From contig FOEZ01000004.1 of the NCBI GenBank assembly GCA_900110595.1, positions 124,001-188,000 on the forward strand: DNA of 64,000 bases, read 5' to 3'. Shown piece by piece: positions 8,688 through 16,306 of the stretch. The notes under the pieces were generated by a model. That model saw only the letters and a program-made list of their open reading frames with translations, ran no database searches and was not told the origin of the DNA. The stretch is from Arthrobacter sp. OV608. GTDB taxonomy: Bacteria > Actinomycetota > Actinomycetes > Actinomycetales > Micrococcaceae. The translations under genes were made by a program, and so were the position numbers. How positions within the stretch are numbered: the first letter of the stretch is position 1; each line of letters opens with the position of its first letter.

Positions 8688-9088
8688 TGCGCTCCTTGGT
8701 TTTCTCACAGATTTTCCTTTACTCGCTGGATTCGAACACACCCCGAATGCCTAGACGCGGAAATCGGGCTGCCTTATGCCCATGATCAACCAACTTTATG
8801 GTTGACGCCGATCATCGCATTCCTTTTAGCGTGTTGCAAGCCTGTCGCCCCCTCAACAACGCGACGGGCGAAGTTTCGACCGGCTGACCGGATCAGCCCG
8901 CTGAGGAGCCTCAGGGCAGGCGCACTCCCTCCCCCAGATGGGAACTTGACGACGCTCGCGCAGGCGTGCGGAAAGATCGACCAGTCCTAGTCGGACTCGT
9001 CATGCCCGCTTCGTTCCTCGCGGCGCGATCCTCCGAGGATGCTTTCCCGAAGCGCTCAGATGGTCACGCAAGAGCAGAGATGAAAAAA
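8688..9088. other. Intergenic region with the binding-protein promoter
   Basis: Four hundred bases between the TetR gene and the binding-protein gene. It contains the operator palindrome at 8783-8807. I see no supported coding frame in the rest. Confidence 0.5.
8783..8807 (-). promoter_or_regulatory. Palindromic operator before the binding-protein gene
   Basis: TCAACCA and TGGTTGA flank the spacer ACTTTA. The same core and spacer occur upstream of the sulfatase gene (13341-13368). On the minus strand the centre reads CCATAAAGTTGG, so the site probably overlaps a -10 box. The likely binder is the TetR protein encoded at 9089-9715. Confidence 0.75.
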
Positions 9089-9715
9089 TCAGTTGCTGAC
9101 AGCAGGCGCAGATTCCACGATCTTTCGCACCAACACGCGCAACGACTCCCGGCCCTCGAGGGTTCCCTCTCGACCAATCATGTTACGGAACATGGTGGGC
9201 ATTGCGATGGGAACCAGGCGCGCCAAGAAGACAAGCGCCAGCACCTGGTCGACAGCCAACTCGGAGGTGATCAACCCGGCGTCCTGATCTGCCCGAATCC
9301 AGTCGCGCAATAGCTCGAAGTTTTCTGAGCGTATCGAATTCAGATGAGCGTGGCCCTCGATGCCGGTCAGGCCATCCCATAGCTGAAGTTGCATCCACTC
9401 GCTGCGAGTGCCGAACTCTGGCCCCTCGAACAGGTTAGAATCCAAGAAGGGGAGGCCTTTGGCGCGCTCCTGCTCGATGCTCGCCCTTGCACGGCTGGCC
9501 ATGCGCCGTTGCACGGCGTCGTACAGGCCGTCCTTGTCTCCGAAGTAGTGATAGATCATCTGCTTGTTGCATCCGGCCGACGCGGCGATCCGAGCTATAC
9601 GAGCGCCAGCGAGCCCATAATCCGCGAACTCCAAGCTAGCCGAATCGAGAATGCGCGAAGGCGTTGCACTAAGCTTTGTCTCTCGATCCGGGCGCGTTTC
9701 TGAGGTCATCACCAT
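9089..9715 (-). CDS. TetR-family transcriptional regulator
   Basis: A 208-residue protein with the TetR N-terminal helix-turn-helix at about residues 35-70 (GARIARIAASAGCNKQMIYHYF, then GDKDGLYDAV) and a helical ligand-binding C-terminal domain. It starts 32 bases after the FGE stop on the same strand, so it is probably cotranscribed with FGE. The matching palindromes before the sulfatase and binding-protein genes are its most plausible targets, making it the local repressor. The inducer is unknown; a sulfate ester or its alcohol product would fit. The ATG at 9715 lacks a good ribosome-binding site, and an ATG two codons in is an alternative. Confidence 0.88.
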   Translation of the reverse strand: MVMTSETRPDRETKLSATPSRILDSASLEFADYGLAGARIARIAASAGCNKQMIYHYFGDKDGLYDAVQRRMASRARASIEQERAKGLPFLDSNLFEGPEFGTRSEWMQLQLWDGLTGIEGHAHLNSIRSENFELLRDWIRADQDAGLITSELAVDQVLALVFLARLVPIAMPTMFRNMIGREGTLEGRESLRVLVRKIVESAPAVSN

Positions 9716-9747
9716 CGAAGTCTATCCCGGGGTGCTTCCGGCGGCGC

Positions 9748-10650
9748 TCACGCGTCCCTCGCACAGCGGAACCCGACGTGCGACATGGCGGTGTCCTCCG
9801 CCTGAGGCGAGCGGGCAGCCGGGCGGAATCGCAAGCAGTAGTCGGGAGAGCACAGTTGGGATCCGCCTTTCAGAACGCGCCGCGGCATCCGCGGCTGTAT
9901 GGGTTCTGCGCTTGCTGCGGCGAGCAGGTTTTGTCGCTCACCCCGGTCGGCCGGTTTGTCTGATACCTGGATATGGCGCGGAATGTAGTAATCGCTCGTC
10001 CACTCCCAGACGTTGCCGATGAGATCGACCAAGTCGTAAGGGTTCGGCGGGTATGCCCCGATGGGCGAGGTGCCACCCCAGCCACGGTTTTCGTGGGGAA
10101 AGCTGCCGATCCAGACGTTGGCGAGCACCTTTCCGTCCGGGTAGGGCTCGTCGCCCCATGCGTATGGCGCACCATCGAGGCCACCGCGCGCCGCAAACTC
10201 GAACTCCGCCTCGGTGGGCAGCCGAAGGCCAAGCCAGTTGGCGTAGGCGCACGCATCCTCGAACGCTACGTGCACGACCGGATGATCAAGCCTGTCGTCG
10301 ATGGTCGAGTCGGGACCGGACGGATGTCGCCACATCGCTCCCGGCTGCCAGCGCCACCAGTTGCGCCAGTCCCCTAGGTCTACTGGCCTCGAGGGTGGGG
10401 TGAACACCATTGCGCCTGGTACGAGATCGGCGGGGTCCGCGCCGGGGAATTCCGCGAGGTCGAGCGAGCGCTCCGCAACCGTGACGTAACCCGTATCACC
10501 CACGAAGTCCGCAAACTCAGCGTTAGTCACCGGGGCTTGTTCCAGGAAGAAGGACTCCACGCTGCGTTCGTGCTCCGGACGTTCGTCTGGGTAGAAATCA
10601 TTCGATCCCATACGGAACGTTCCACCCTGGATATGCACGAGCTCGGCCAT
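9748..10650 (-). CDS. Formylglycine-generating enzyme (FGE, SUMF1 type)
   Basis: FGE oxidises the key cysteine of type I sulfatases to formylglycine, using copper and oxygen. The 300-residue protein has the full FGE-sulfatase fold: IQGGTFRMGS at the start, LPTEAEFEFAARGG, WGDEPYPDGK, NVWEWTSDYY, and GFRCARD at the end. The catalytic segment GGSQLCSPDYCLRFRPAAR keeps both active-site cysteines in the C-x4-C arrangement of aerobic FGEs. This distinguishes it from general SUMF1-fold proteins that lack them. GGAGG lies 10 bases before the ATG. Its partner must be the sulfatase encoded just upstream on the same strand. Confidence 0.93.
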   Translation of the reverse strand: MAELVHIQGGTFRMGSNDFYPDERPEHERSVESFFLEQAPVTNAEFADFVGDTGYVTVAERSLDLAEFPGADPADLVPGAMVFTPPSRPVDLGDWRNWWRWQPGAMWRHPSGPDSTIDDRLDHPVVHVAFEDACAYANWLGLRLPTEAEFEFAARGGLDGAPYAWGDEPYPDGKVLANVWIGSFPHENRGWGGTSPIGAYPPNPYDLVDLIGNVWEWTSDYYIPRHIQVSDKPADRGERQNLLAAASAEPIQPRMPRRVLKGGSQLCSPDYCLRFRPAARSPQAEDTAMSHVGFRCARDA

Positions 10651-10697
10651 AGCCTAAGCCTCCAATCAGTAGGGCACAATGCAACAACCGAGACAAA

Positions 10698-10754
10698 ATC
10701 GCGTTCGTTGAGTCCGTCAGTGTTTGCCGCTTGTGTCATTTTATCGAACGCGAT
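10698..10754. promoter_or_regulatory. Spaced inverted repeat in the sulfatase-FGE gap
   Basis: ATCGCGTTCG (10698-10707) and CGAACGCGAT (10745-10754) are exact inverted repeats 37 bases apart. They lie 48-104 bases before the FGE start, in a 331-base gap (10651-10981) with no other gene. This could be a separate operator or promoter element for FGE-TetR, or a large stem-loop. Confidence 0.4.
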
Positions 10755-10981
10755 ACGGGGCGCAGCAATACGCACGCGAGGATCGGTGAGAGTTCTGCGG
10801 AGTCGCGCCGGCGACGAGTCTGAACACGAGCCGCACCGTCGCCATTCCGGCTATATCGGCAAGCATCTCGCTCAACCCGTTCTGTCCAGCGACGCCGGCG
10901 GGCTCCGCAGCTTCTTCAATGCCCGATGGCGGTCAGTTCCCTTCGCCCACGTCGCATGAGCAAGGTGGCTGCGTGAGATGA

Positions 10982-13270
10982 CTAGTCAAGGCGCTCTACC
11001 CGGACGGAGTCGATCGACCCGTTGAAGGGATTGTCATCCTTGTATTCAGGGCTCACCTGCGTGAGCGGGTCGAGCCCGACGTTGAAGTACTCACCTGTGG
11101 TCCACATGTATTTGACTGTCCGCTCGAGGCGATCTTTGGCAACGGTAGCTCCGTCGACGGTAAGGGTGACCTTTGCACCCTTACCGAACCCTCCGCCGTC
11201 GTAGTCAAAATTGAGCTGCACCTTATGGTCTCCGGCTGACAGAGCGTCATCCGCCCGAATGTGGTGGACGTCGACTCCAGCGAGATTATAGCAATAGGTG
11301 AGTCGGCCGTCTTTGAGATAGAGGGACCAACCGCTGAACTTGCCGCCTTGGGAGCAGAGGACGCCCTCGCCGCCGCCATCGGGCACCGAGAGACGCACGT
11401 CTATCGTGTGCGATCCGCCTATGAGGTTCGGCATTGCGTTCTGCCCGATACGGCGCGACTTCGCATGGAAGGTTGTGGCAGGGAACGCACGCCGCGCGGT
11501 CATGATTTTCTCTGACCGAGGTCGAGCATCAAGAGGCAACACGTTGTTCCTGGCCGCCTCCATCAAGAACAACTCTCTGAGTTTCCGCAATCGCTCGGGG
11601 TGCTCCGACGCGATGTTTACCGCTTGGCTCCAGTCCGAACGGAGGTCATACAATTCCCATTCATCTTGGTTGAACTCGGCCGATTCCCTCTTCTGGGAGT
11701 CCCAAGGTGTGGTATTTCCGTGATGCGTCCCGGCCAACCAACCCTCGTGGTAGATGCCCTGAGACGCGAACATCTCGAAATACTGCGTGGTGTGTCGATC
11801 CGCTGCGGCGGCATCATCGAAGCTGTACGTCATCGATACACCATCGATCCGTTGCTGAGGGACGCCGTCGACCACGCGCGGAGCCGGCACCCCTGCCGCT
11901 TCGAGGATGGTGGGCATGATGTCGTTGACGTGGTGGAACTGATTCCTCACGCCGTTGCCCTCAGCGATGCCGCGCGGCCAGTGAACGATCATGCCGTTGC
12001 GAGTGCCGCCGAAATGGGATGAAATCTGCTTCATCCAGGGATACGGAGTATTCAAGGCTTGCGCCCATCCAGCTGGATAGTGCGGCCAGGTATCCGGCCC
12101 ACCCAGCTTGTCCGCCTGCGCTAGCGTGTCCTGCGCGCTCACGGGGAGACCTGATCTGTGCAGGAACTCGCTGGGAGTTCCGAGCGTCCCTCCCTCCGCA
12201 GAAGCGCCGTTGTCGCCGAGAATATAGAACACCAGAGTGTCTTCCAATGCCCCCATTTCATCAAGGGCATCCAGAAGCCGACCGACCTGCGCATCGGTGT
12301 GCTCGGCAAATCCGGCATACAGTTCCATGAGCATGCACGCTGCCTTGCGCTCATCGTCGTCAAGCTCGTCCCAGTGCGGCACAGTGTGCGGCCACGGCGC
12401 CAGAGAAGCGTCCGACGGAACGACTCCGAGAGCTTTCTGTCGTTCGAGAATCTGCTCACGAAACTTGTCCCAGCCCTCTTCGAACCTACCGCGGTAACGG
12501 TCGGCCCAGCCCGGAGGGACCTGGAGCGGTGAGTGCGTCGCCCCGAACGACAGGTAGGTCAGGAATGGCTTTCCGCGGCCCACCGAGCGTGTGTCCCGGA
12601 TCCACGAAATCGCCTGGTCCACGAGATCTTCCGAGACATGGTAGCCCTCTTCTGGCGTTGCCGGAGGATCGATAGCCGTCGTCCCGTCCCACAGGGTCGG
12701 ACGAAACTGATTGATCTCTCCCTCGAGAAACCCATAGAACTTTTCGAACCCCATTCCCGTGGGCCAGAGATCGAACGGGCCAACCGGCGTGATGTCTTCC
12801 TTGGGTGTCTCATGCGCTTTTCCGAAATACCCCGTTGCGTACCCGTTTTCCTTGAGCACGCGAGCAACGGTCGCGGCGCTTCTCGGGATTCTTCCTAGGT
12901 AGCCTGGCACCGGCGTCTTGTGGTCGACGATGGTCCCTACGTTGACTGCATGGTGGTTGCGACCAGTCAGGAGCGATGCACGTGTCGCCGAGCACACGGC
13001 TGTTGTATGGAATCGGTTGTAACGCAAGCCACCAGCCGCTAGCCGGTCAGCATTCGGCATCTCGCACGGACCGCCGAAGGCGGAGGACGCAGCGAAGCCC
13101 ATATCGTCTAACAGGATGATGAGGACGTTCGGCGCGCCTTCCGGTGCTCCCACGGAGGGCTGGTACTCGAAAGGCGGGTCCTGGTCACGAATATCGATCG
13201 CCCGACCCGGCTCCTGCTCGCCCGGGACAATCGGCAGTGCGGTCCGGTCCCACATCATCTCATCACTCAA
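10982..13270 (-). CDS. Type I (formylglycine) sulfatase, large arylsulfatase group
   Basis: Hydrolyses a sulfate ester; about 762 residues. Early in the protein are NVLIILLDDMGF (calcium-binding Asp pair), CSATRASLLTGR (modified Cys and following Arg) and GYFGKAHE. Later come FGATHSPLQ and the LGDNGAS metal site. The last 150 residues form a beta-rich concanavalin-like tail, as in the about 780-residue arylsulfatases of actinobacteria and proteobacteria. The signature is C-x-A-x-R rather than C-x-P-x-R, a variant that FGE is known to accept. No signal peptide is visible. I chose TTG at 13270 because AGGAG precedes it at good distance; the longer open frame runs into the operator. The natural substrate is unknown. 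Confidence 0.9.
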   Translation of the reverse strand: MSDEMMWDRTALPIVPGEQEPGRAIDIRDQDPPFEYQPSVGAPEGAPNVLIILLDDMGFAASSAFGGPCEMPNADRLAAGGLRYNRFHTTAVCSATRASLLTGRNHHAVNVGTIVDHKTPVPGYLGRIPRSAATVARVLKENGYATGYFGKAHETPKEDITPVGPFDLWPTGMGFEKFYGFLEGEINQFRPTLWDGTTAIDPPATPEEGYHVSEDLVDQAISWIRDTRSVGRGKPFLTYLSFGATHSPLQVPPGWADRYRGRFEEGWDKFREQILERQKALGVVPSDASLAPWPHTVPHWDELDDDERKAACMLMELYAGFAEHTDAQVGRLLDALDEMGALEDTLVFYILGDNGASAEGGTLGTPSEFLHRSGLPVSAQDTLAQADKLGGPDTWPHYPAGWAQALNTPYPWMKQISSHFGGTRNGMIVHWPRGIAEGNGVRNQFHHVNDIMPTILEAAGVPAPRVVDGVPQQRIDGVSMTYSFDDAAAADRHTTQYFEMFASQGIYHEGWLAGTHHGNTTPWDSQKRESAEFNQDEWELYDLRSDWSQAVNIASEHPERLRKLRELFLMEAARNNVLPLDARPRSEKIMTARRAFPATTFHAKSRRIGQNAMPNLIGGSHTIDVRLSVPDGGGEGVLCSQGGKFSGWSLYLKDGRLTYCYNLAGVDVHHIRADDALSAGDHKVQLNFDYDGGGFGKGAKVTLTVDGATVAKDRLERTVKYMWTTGEYFNVGLDPLTQVSPEYKDDNPFNGSIDSVRVERLD

Positions 13271-13340
13271 TTTTTGCTCTCCTGCAATCGTGTGGCACAT
13301 GGCTCTTTGCGCACGGAGTCGGTCAGATCGTCGTCCATGC

Positions 13341-13368
13341 CGGATCAACCAACTTTATGGTTGATCCG
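13341..13368 (-). promoter_or_regulatory. Perfect palindromic operator before the sulfatase gene
   Basis: Perfect 11-bp arms, CGGATCAACCA (13341-13351) and TGGTTGATCCG (13358-13368), flank ACTTTA. The site is 71 bases before the chosen TTG start. The core matches the site at 8783-8807, including the spacer. It is a typical TetR-type operator overlapping a probable -10 box (CATAAA on the minus strand). Confidence 0.8.
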
Positions 13369-13760
13369 ATGTTTAACGCAAGCTATCGTCTAGGGGCGGA
13401 TCATCATGTTGAAAAAGTATCCCCGTCAGAGTCGACGAAACCGAAGGACGCACCGATTGTTCCAACGCCAATCCGCACGATGCGTATCGTGCACTTTCCC
13501 CGCTGCACCCGGCTCCGCGAATTCGCTGTCCGACGCTACGAACCGGATGTGGTGAATGCACCTCATCGAAGCAGCAAGCTGGGCCGTCTGCGTGGCGTCG
13601 CTCTCCACTCAGTCCCTCGGTGCGACGTCCGGCATGCCCACGGACGCAGCCGTCCGCGAGCTCCAGGGAGAGCACGCAGTGTCGACGGCCAGTAAGAGTG
13701 CTCGCCCAGACTCCTGCACCAGACCCGGGGAAGGAGCCCGTTGCAGGCCCCCCCACATCG
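13369..13760. other. No supported gene between the sulfatase promoter and the EAL remnant
   Basis: Reading frames here are short and lack family features. One minus-strand frame (about 13430-13570) encodes a slightly protein-like stretch, CIHHIRFVASDSEF, but is too short to assign. This is probably debris at the edge of the cassette. Confidence 0.4.
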
Positions 13761-14263
13761 GTAGCCCCGGCAACCTGCCTCGACCCGCGCCTGCCCGGCC
13801 TCGTGGAAGAGGCCTGCGTGGCTCCTGATCGAATCGTCCTCGAACTAACCGAACGGCAGCGCGTGAACGACTACGACTCCCTCGTCAGCGCCCTGATGCC
13901 CCTAAGGGAACTTGGACTGCGGGTAGCGGTCGATGACGCGGGCTCAGGCTTCTCCTCCATGCGCCACATCCTCGAACTCCGCCCCGACATCATCAAACTT
14001 GACCGCTCCGTTATCACCGGCATCCACGCCAACCCAGGACAGCGCGCACTCGGCGCCGCGATGGTCAAATTCGCCCCGGAAATAAGCGCCACGATTGTGG
14101 CCGAAGGAATAGAAACCGAAGCCTCGGCTTCAATGCCGGACAAGGCTACCTCCCCGGCCGCCCCACAACCCACATCGCCGACTGGGCTACATGGCGTGTA
14201 CTGCCGGCAGGGTTTTCGACAGGCCTGATTCAGCTCTGACTGCTACCGTGCGTCGCGATAAGC
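13760..14263 (+). pseudogene. EAL-domain (c-di-GMP phosphodiesterase) remnant
   Basis: The C-terminal part of an EAL domain is recognisable: VLELTERQRVNDYDSL, LRVAVDDAGSGFSSM (the DDxG metal region), LRPDIIKLDRSVI and IVAEGIETEA. It then shifts frame into GFNAGQGYLPGRPTTH, the usual end of the domain. Between EGIETEA and GFNAGQG about 15 residues of the family are missing, so a small deletion has also occurred. The N-terminal catalytic EAL motif itself is absent. It is inactive and only shows that a signalling gene was once here. Confidence 0.8.
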
Positions 14264-14439
14264 CGCAACAAACCCAACGGCTTGCCGACGCCGATCATTT
14301 GCAGTCCAGGTGTCGGGCTTCGCGCATGAAGCGGGGCCCCTGGTACGGACAGGAATTCCGCAGCGGGGACTCAACCGAAGCCCGGCTGCTCAACTGCACC
14401 TTCGTACGCTCCTATTCCCGGCCAGGCTCTGCCCCGGCA

Positions 14440-15430
14440 AGGTGAGTGGGGCCGGTTCCGCGACGGCGTAAAGGGAGTTGAGTTGGCGGTAGAGGGTTCG
14501 GGCGATGTAGCGCTTGAGGGATCTGCGGATTTCCCGGTACCTAGCCTTCTTGGGTTCGTTTGGCGACGTAGTCCCGCTTTCCGGGGTCCTGGACCATCCG
14601 GGTCATGGTGATGGTGTGCAGGGCCCGGTTTAGGCGTCTATCACCGCCCCGGTTTAGCCTGTGCCGGACAGTGTTGCCGCTTGAGGCAGGCAAGGGATTG
14701 ACCCCTGCCAGTGAGGCGAAGGCAGCTTCGCTGCGAACCCTGCCGGGATGCGCCCAAGCTGTTAGGACAGTAGCGACGGTGACAGCTCCGGCGCCCACCA
14801 TCTCCAACAGTGGCGCAGCTGGGCTTTGCTGGATCAGCGCTGTCATGCGCTTCAGGTCGCGGCCAGCTGAGTGGTCAGTTCGAGAACGCGGCGCGCCAAT
14901 CGGACTGCCTCCTCCCGGGCGATCGATAGTTCGATCGGTTCCTGTCGTTCCCGCCATCTGCTGATCGTGGCAATCTGGGCGGGAACCGGCGGTTTACGAG
15001 CGTCGATCCCAAGATCATGTGCCCGGAGCAAGGCAAGGAGTGCATTCGCATTCAATGTTCGGTCCCGGGCCAGTTGATCCCGTGCTGCGCTCAGGATCCT
15101 GAGTCCGGCACGGGTTCCTTCATCCCGGCGCGGAGCTCGAGAGCCGGGACTCCTCCAGGCCCAAAACAGCGGTTCCAATGGCCGCGGCGTCCAGCGGGTC
15201 GGATTTGCCGATCCCCCGGCGACCCCGGGCGTTCATCCGTGGAGCTTCGGCCACATCGTAGCCAGCGCCCGTTACTGCCCTGGCCAGACGTGCCCCATAA
15301 GAGCCGACACCCTCAATTGCCCATAGACAGGCCAGATCGCCGTCTGTCCTTCGGCCCACCCAGGCAAGTGGGCGGGAATCCCTGCCGGGGTGGTCGGGAA
15401 TTGCTCGCCCCTCCTTCCTTTCGAACGGGC
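14440..15430 (-). pseudogene. IS110-family transposase remnant (second copy)
   Basis: Pieces in three frames make up an IS110 transposase. The N-terminal RuvC-like part is at about 15430-15140 (AIEGVGSYGARLARAV, then KSDPLDAAAIG). A coiled-coil middle follows at about 15140-14860 (DRTLNANALLALLRAHDLG). The C-terminal domain is at 14860-14540 (MVGAGAVTVATVLTAW, FASLAGVNPLPASSG, RGGDRRLNRALHTI). A further shift leads to LKRYIARTLYRQLN near 14480. At least two frameshifts make it dead. It differs clearly from the copy at 5.6-6.4 kb. Confidence 0.82.
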
Positions 15431-15439
15431 AAGAACGGC

Positions 15440-15690
15440 CGCAGGACGGCCGGTATTGAACCTGGGAAGAGTCACTTCGAGGCAAAGCTGTGATGAGCCA
15501 CAACCTGCAAAGGCCGGGCAAGCTTCTAATCAAGCCACCGACGTGGGACAGGCCAACGCCGGCCGCTCCACCCAGTGCGGACAAGTCGGGGGAAACGCAC
15601 CCTCAAGGGCAAGTTGTTTTTCGAGTCACGTACCAGGCAGAACGACCGGCATCAACACTGCCAGCTAGTCCCAGACCAACCACTGCAAGA
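15440..15690. other. Non-coding stretch between IS110 and IS3 remnants
   Basis: No supported gene. AGTTGTTTTT with a neighbouring CTCAAGG occurs twice (about 15600-15629 and 15697-15717), at the inner break of the IS3 half. This may mark the junction where foreign DNA entered the IS. Confidence 0.35.
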
Positions 15691-15691
15691 C

Positions 15692-16195
15692 TCACAGTTG
15701 TTTTTGAGCCCTCAAGGCCCGCAATTTTCCCAAATACGCCACTTCCGCCCGCAACCGCTCGTTCTCCCGCCGCAAGCGCTCCAGCTCGGATATCTCCGCC
15801 GGAGGTGGGGCGTCAGGTTTCCGAGGTCTACCTTTAGGCTTCGGGCGCAAGGCTTCCGCGCCTTCACGACGATAAGCCTGCGCCCACGTCCTCAGGAGCA
15901 CCGGCGAGGACAAACCAACCTCCACTGCCAGATCCGTGGCGCTCCCACCCGCGATGAACCGTTCCACCAACGCGAGCTTGAAGTCGAACGAATACGACCG
16001 TTTCGTCGGTCTGGTCACCAGCGCTCCTTCACCATGGATCTTCCACCGCCGATGAAGCCTCTTGACAGGCCAGCGGGACACACCCAGCAAATTGGCTGTC
16101 GCCGCATCCGCAAGGCCTTTCTCAAACCACGCTACAGCGGCCAGGCGTTGATCCTCGGTTAACGAACTATTTGCACGCAAAACTGCTCCCCACAA
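15692..16195 (-). CDS. IS3-family (IS150 group) OrfA, DNA-binding part of the split transposase
   Basis: 168 residues. There are two helix-turn-helix modules, around SLTEDQRLAAVAWFEKGLAD and around IAGGSATDLAVEVGLSS. A KPKGRPRKP linker and a C-terminal leucine-zipper coil (ISELERLRRENERLRAEV) complete the IS150-type OrfA layout. The real start is probably a few codons inside the open frame. The coding sequence ends in CAAAAACAACTGTGA, whose A run could serve the -1 frameshift that makes OrfAB. Its orfB partner is 14.5 kb away, so the intact frame cannot give a working transposase alone. Confidence 0.85.
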   Translation of the reverse strand: MWGAVLRANSSLTEDQRLAAVAWFEKGLADAATANLLGVSRWPVKRLHRRWKIHGEGALVTRPTKRSYSFDFKLALVERFIAGGSATDLAVEVGLSSPVLLRTWAQAYRREGAEALRPKPKGRPRKPDAPPPAEISELERLRRENERLRAEVAYLGKLRALRAQKQL

Positions 16196-16213
16196 GTTGT
16201 AACTGAATTTCTC

Positions 16214-16238
16214 AGTCCAACTTCTGGGGAGCAGTTCA
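16214..16238. repeat. Right terminal inverted repeat of the IS3-family element
   Basis: Read inward from 16238 the end is TGAACTGCTCCCCAGAAG followed by TTGGACT, matching the left end at 144-168. The CCA directly outside (16239-16241) repeats 141-143. Confidence 0.85.
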
Positions 16239-16242
16239 CCAT

Positions 16243-16259
16243 GGCGCGGAGGCTCTTTT
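16243..16259. terminator. Right half of the split intrinsic terminator
   Basis: GGCGCGGAGGCTCTTTT pairs with 125-141. Today it is separated from its other arm by the 16-kb island, so neither half forms the original hairpin. Confidence 0.8.
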
Positions 16260-16306
16260 GCTGCCCGTGAGGAGGGGTCAGGTCCGGAGACCGGAGCGTC
16301 GCGGGA

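Larger units (their letters stand above)
144..16238. mobile_element. 16-kb accessory island bracketed by the two halves of an IS3-family element
   Basis: The left outer end begins TGAACTGGTCCCCAGAAG at 144. The right outer end read inward begins TGAACTGCTCCCCAGAAG from 16238. These are matching IS3-type terminal inverted repeats. CCA stands directly outside both ends (141-143 and 16239-16241), a 3-bp target duplication as expected for this family. The left side contains only orfB and the right side only orfA, both on the minus strand; together they add up to about one 1.6-kb IS150-group element. The simplest reading is one IS inserted into a terminator, later interrupted near the orfA/orfB junction by about 14.5 kb of other DNA. 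Recombination between two IS copies could give a similar picture. Confidence 0.8.
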
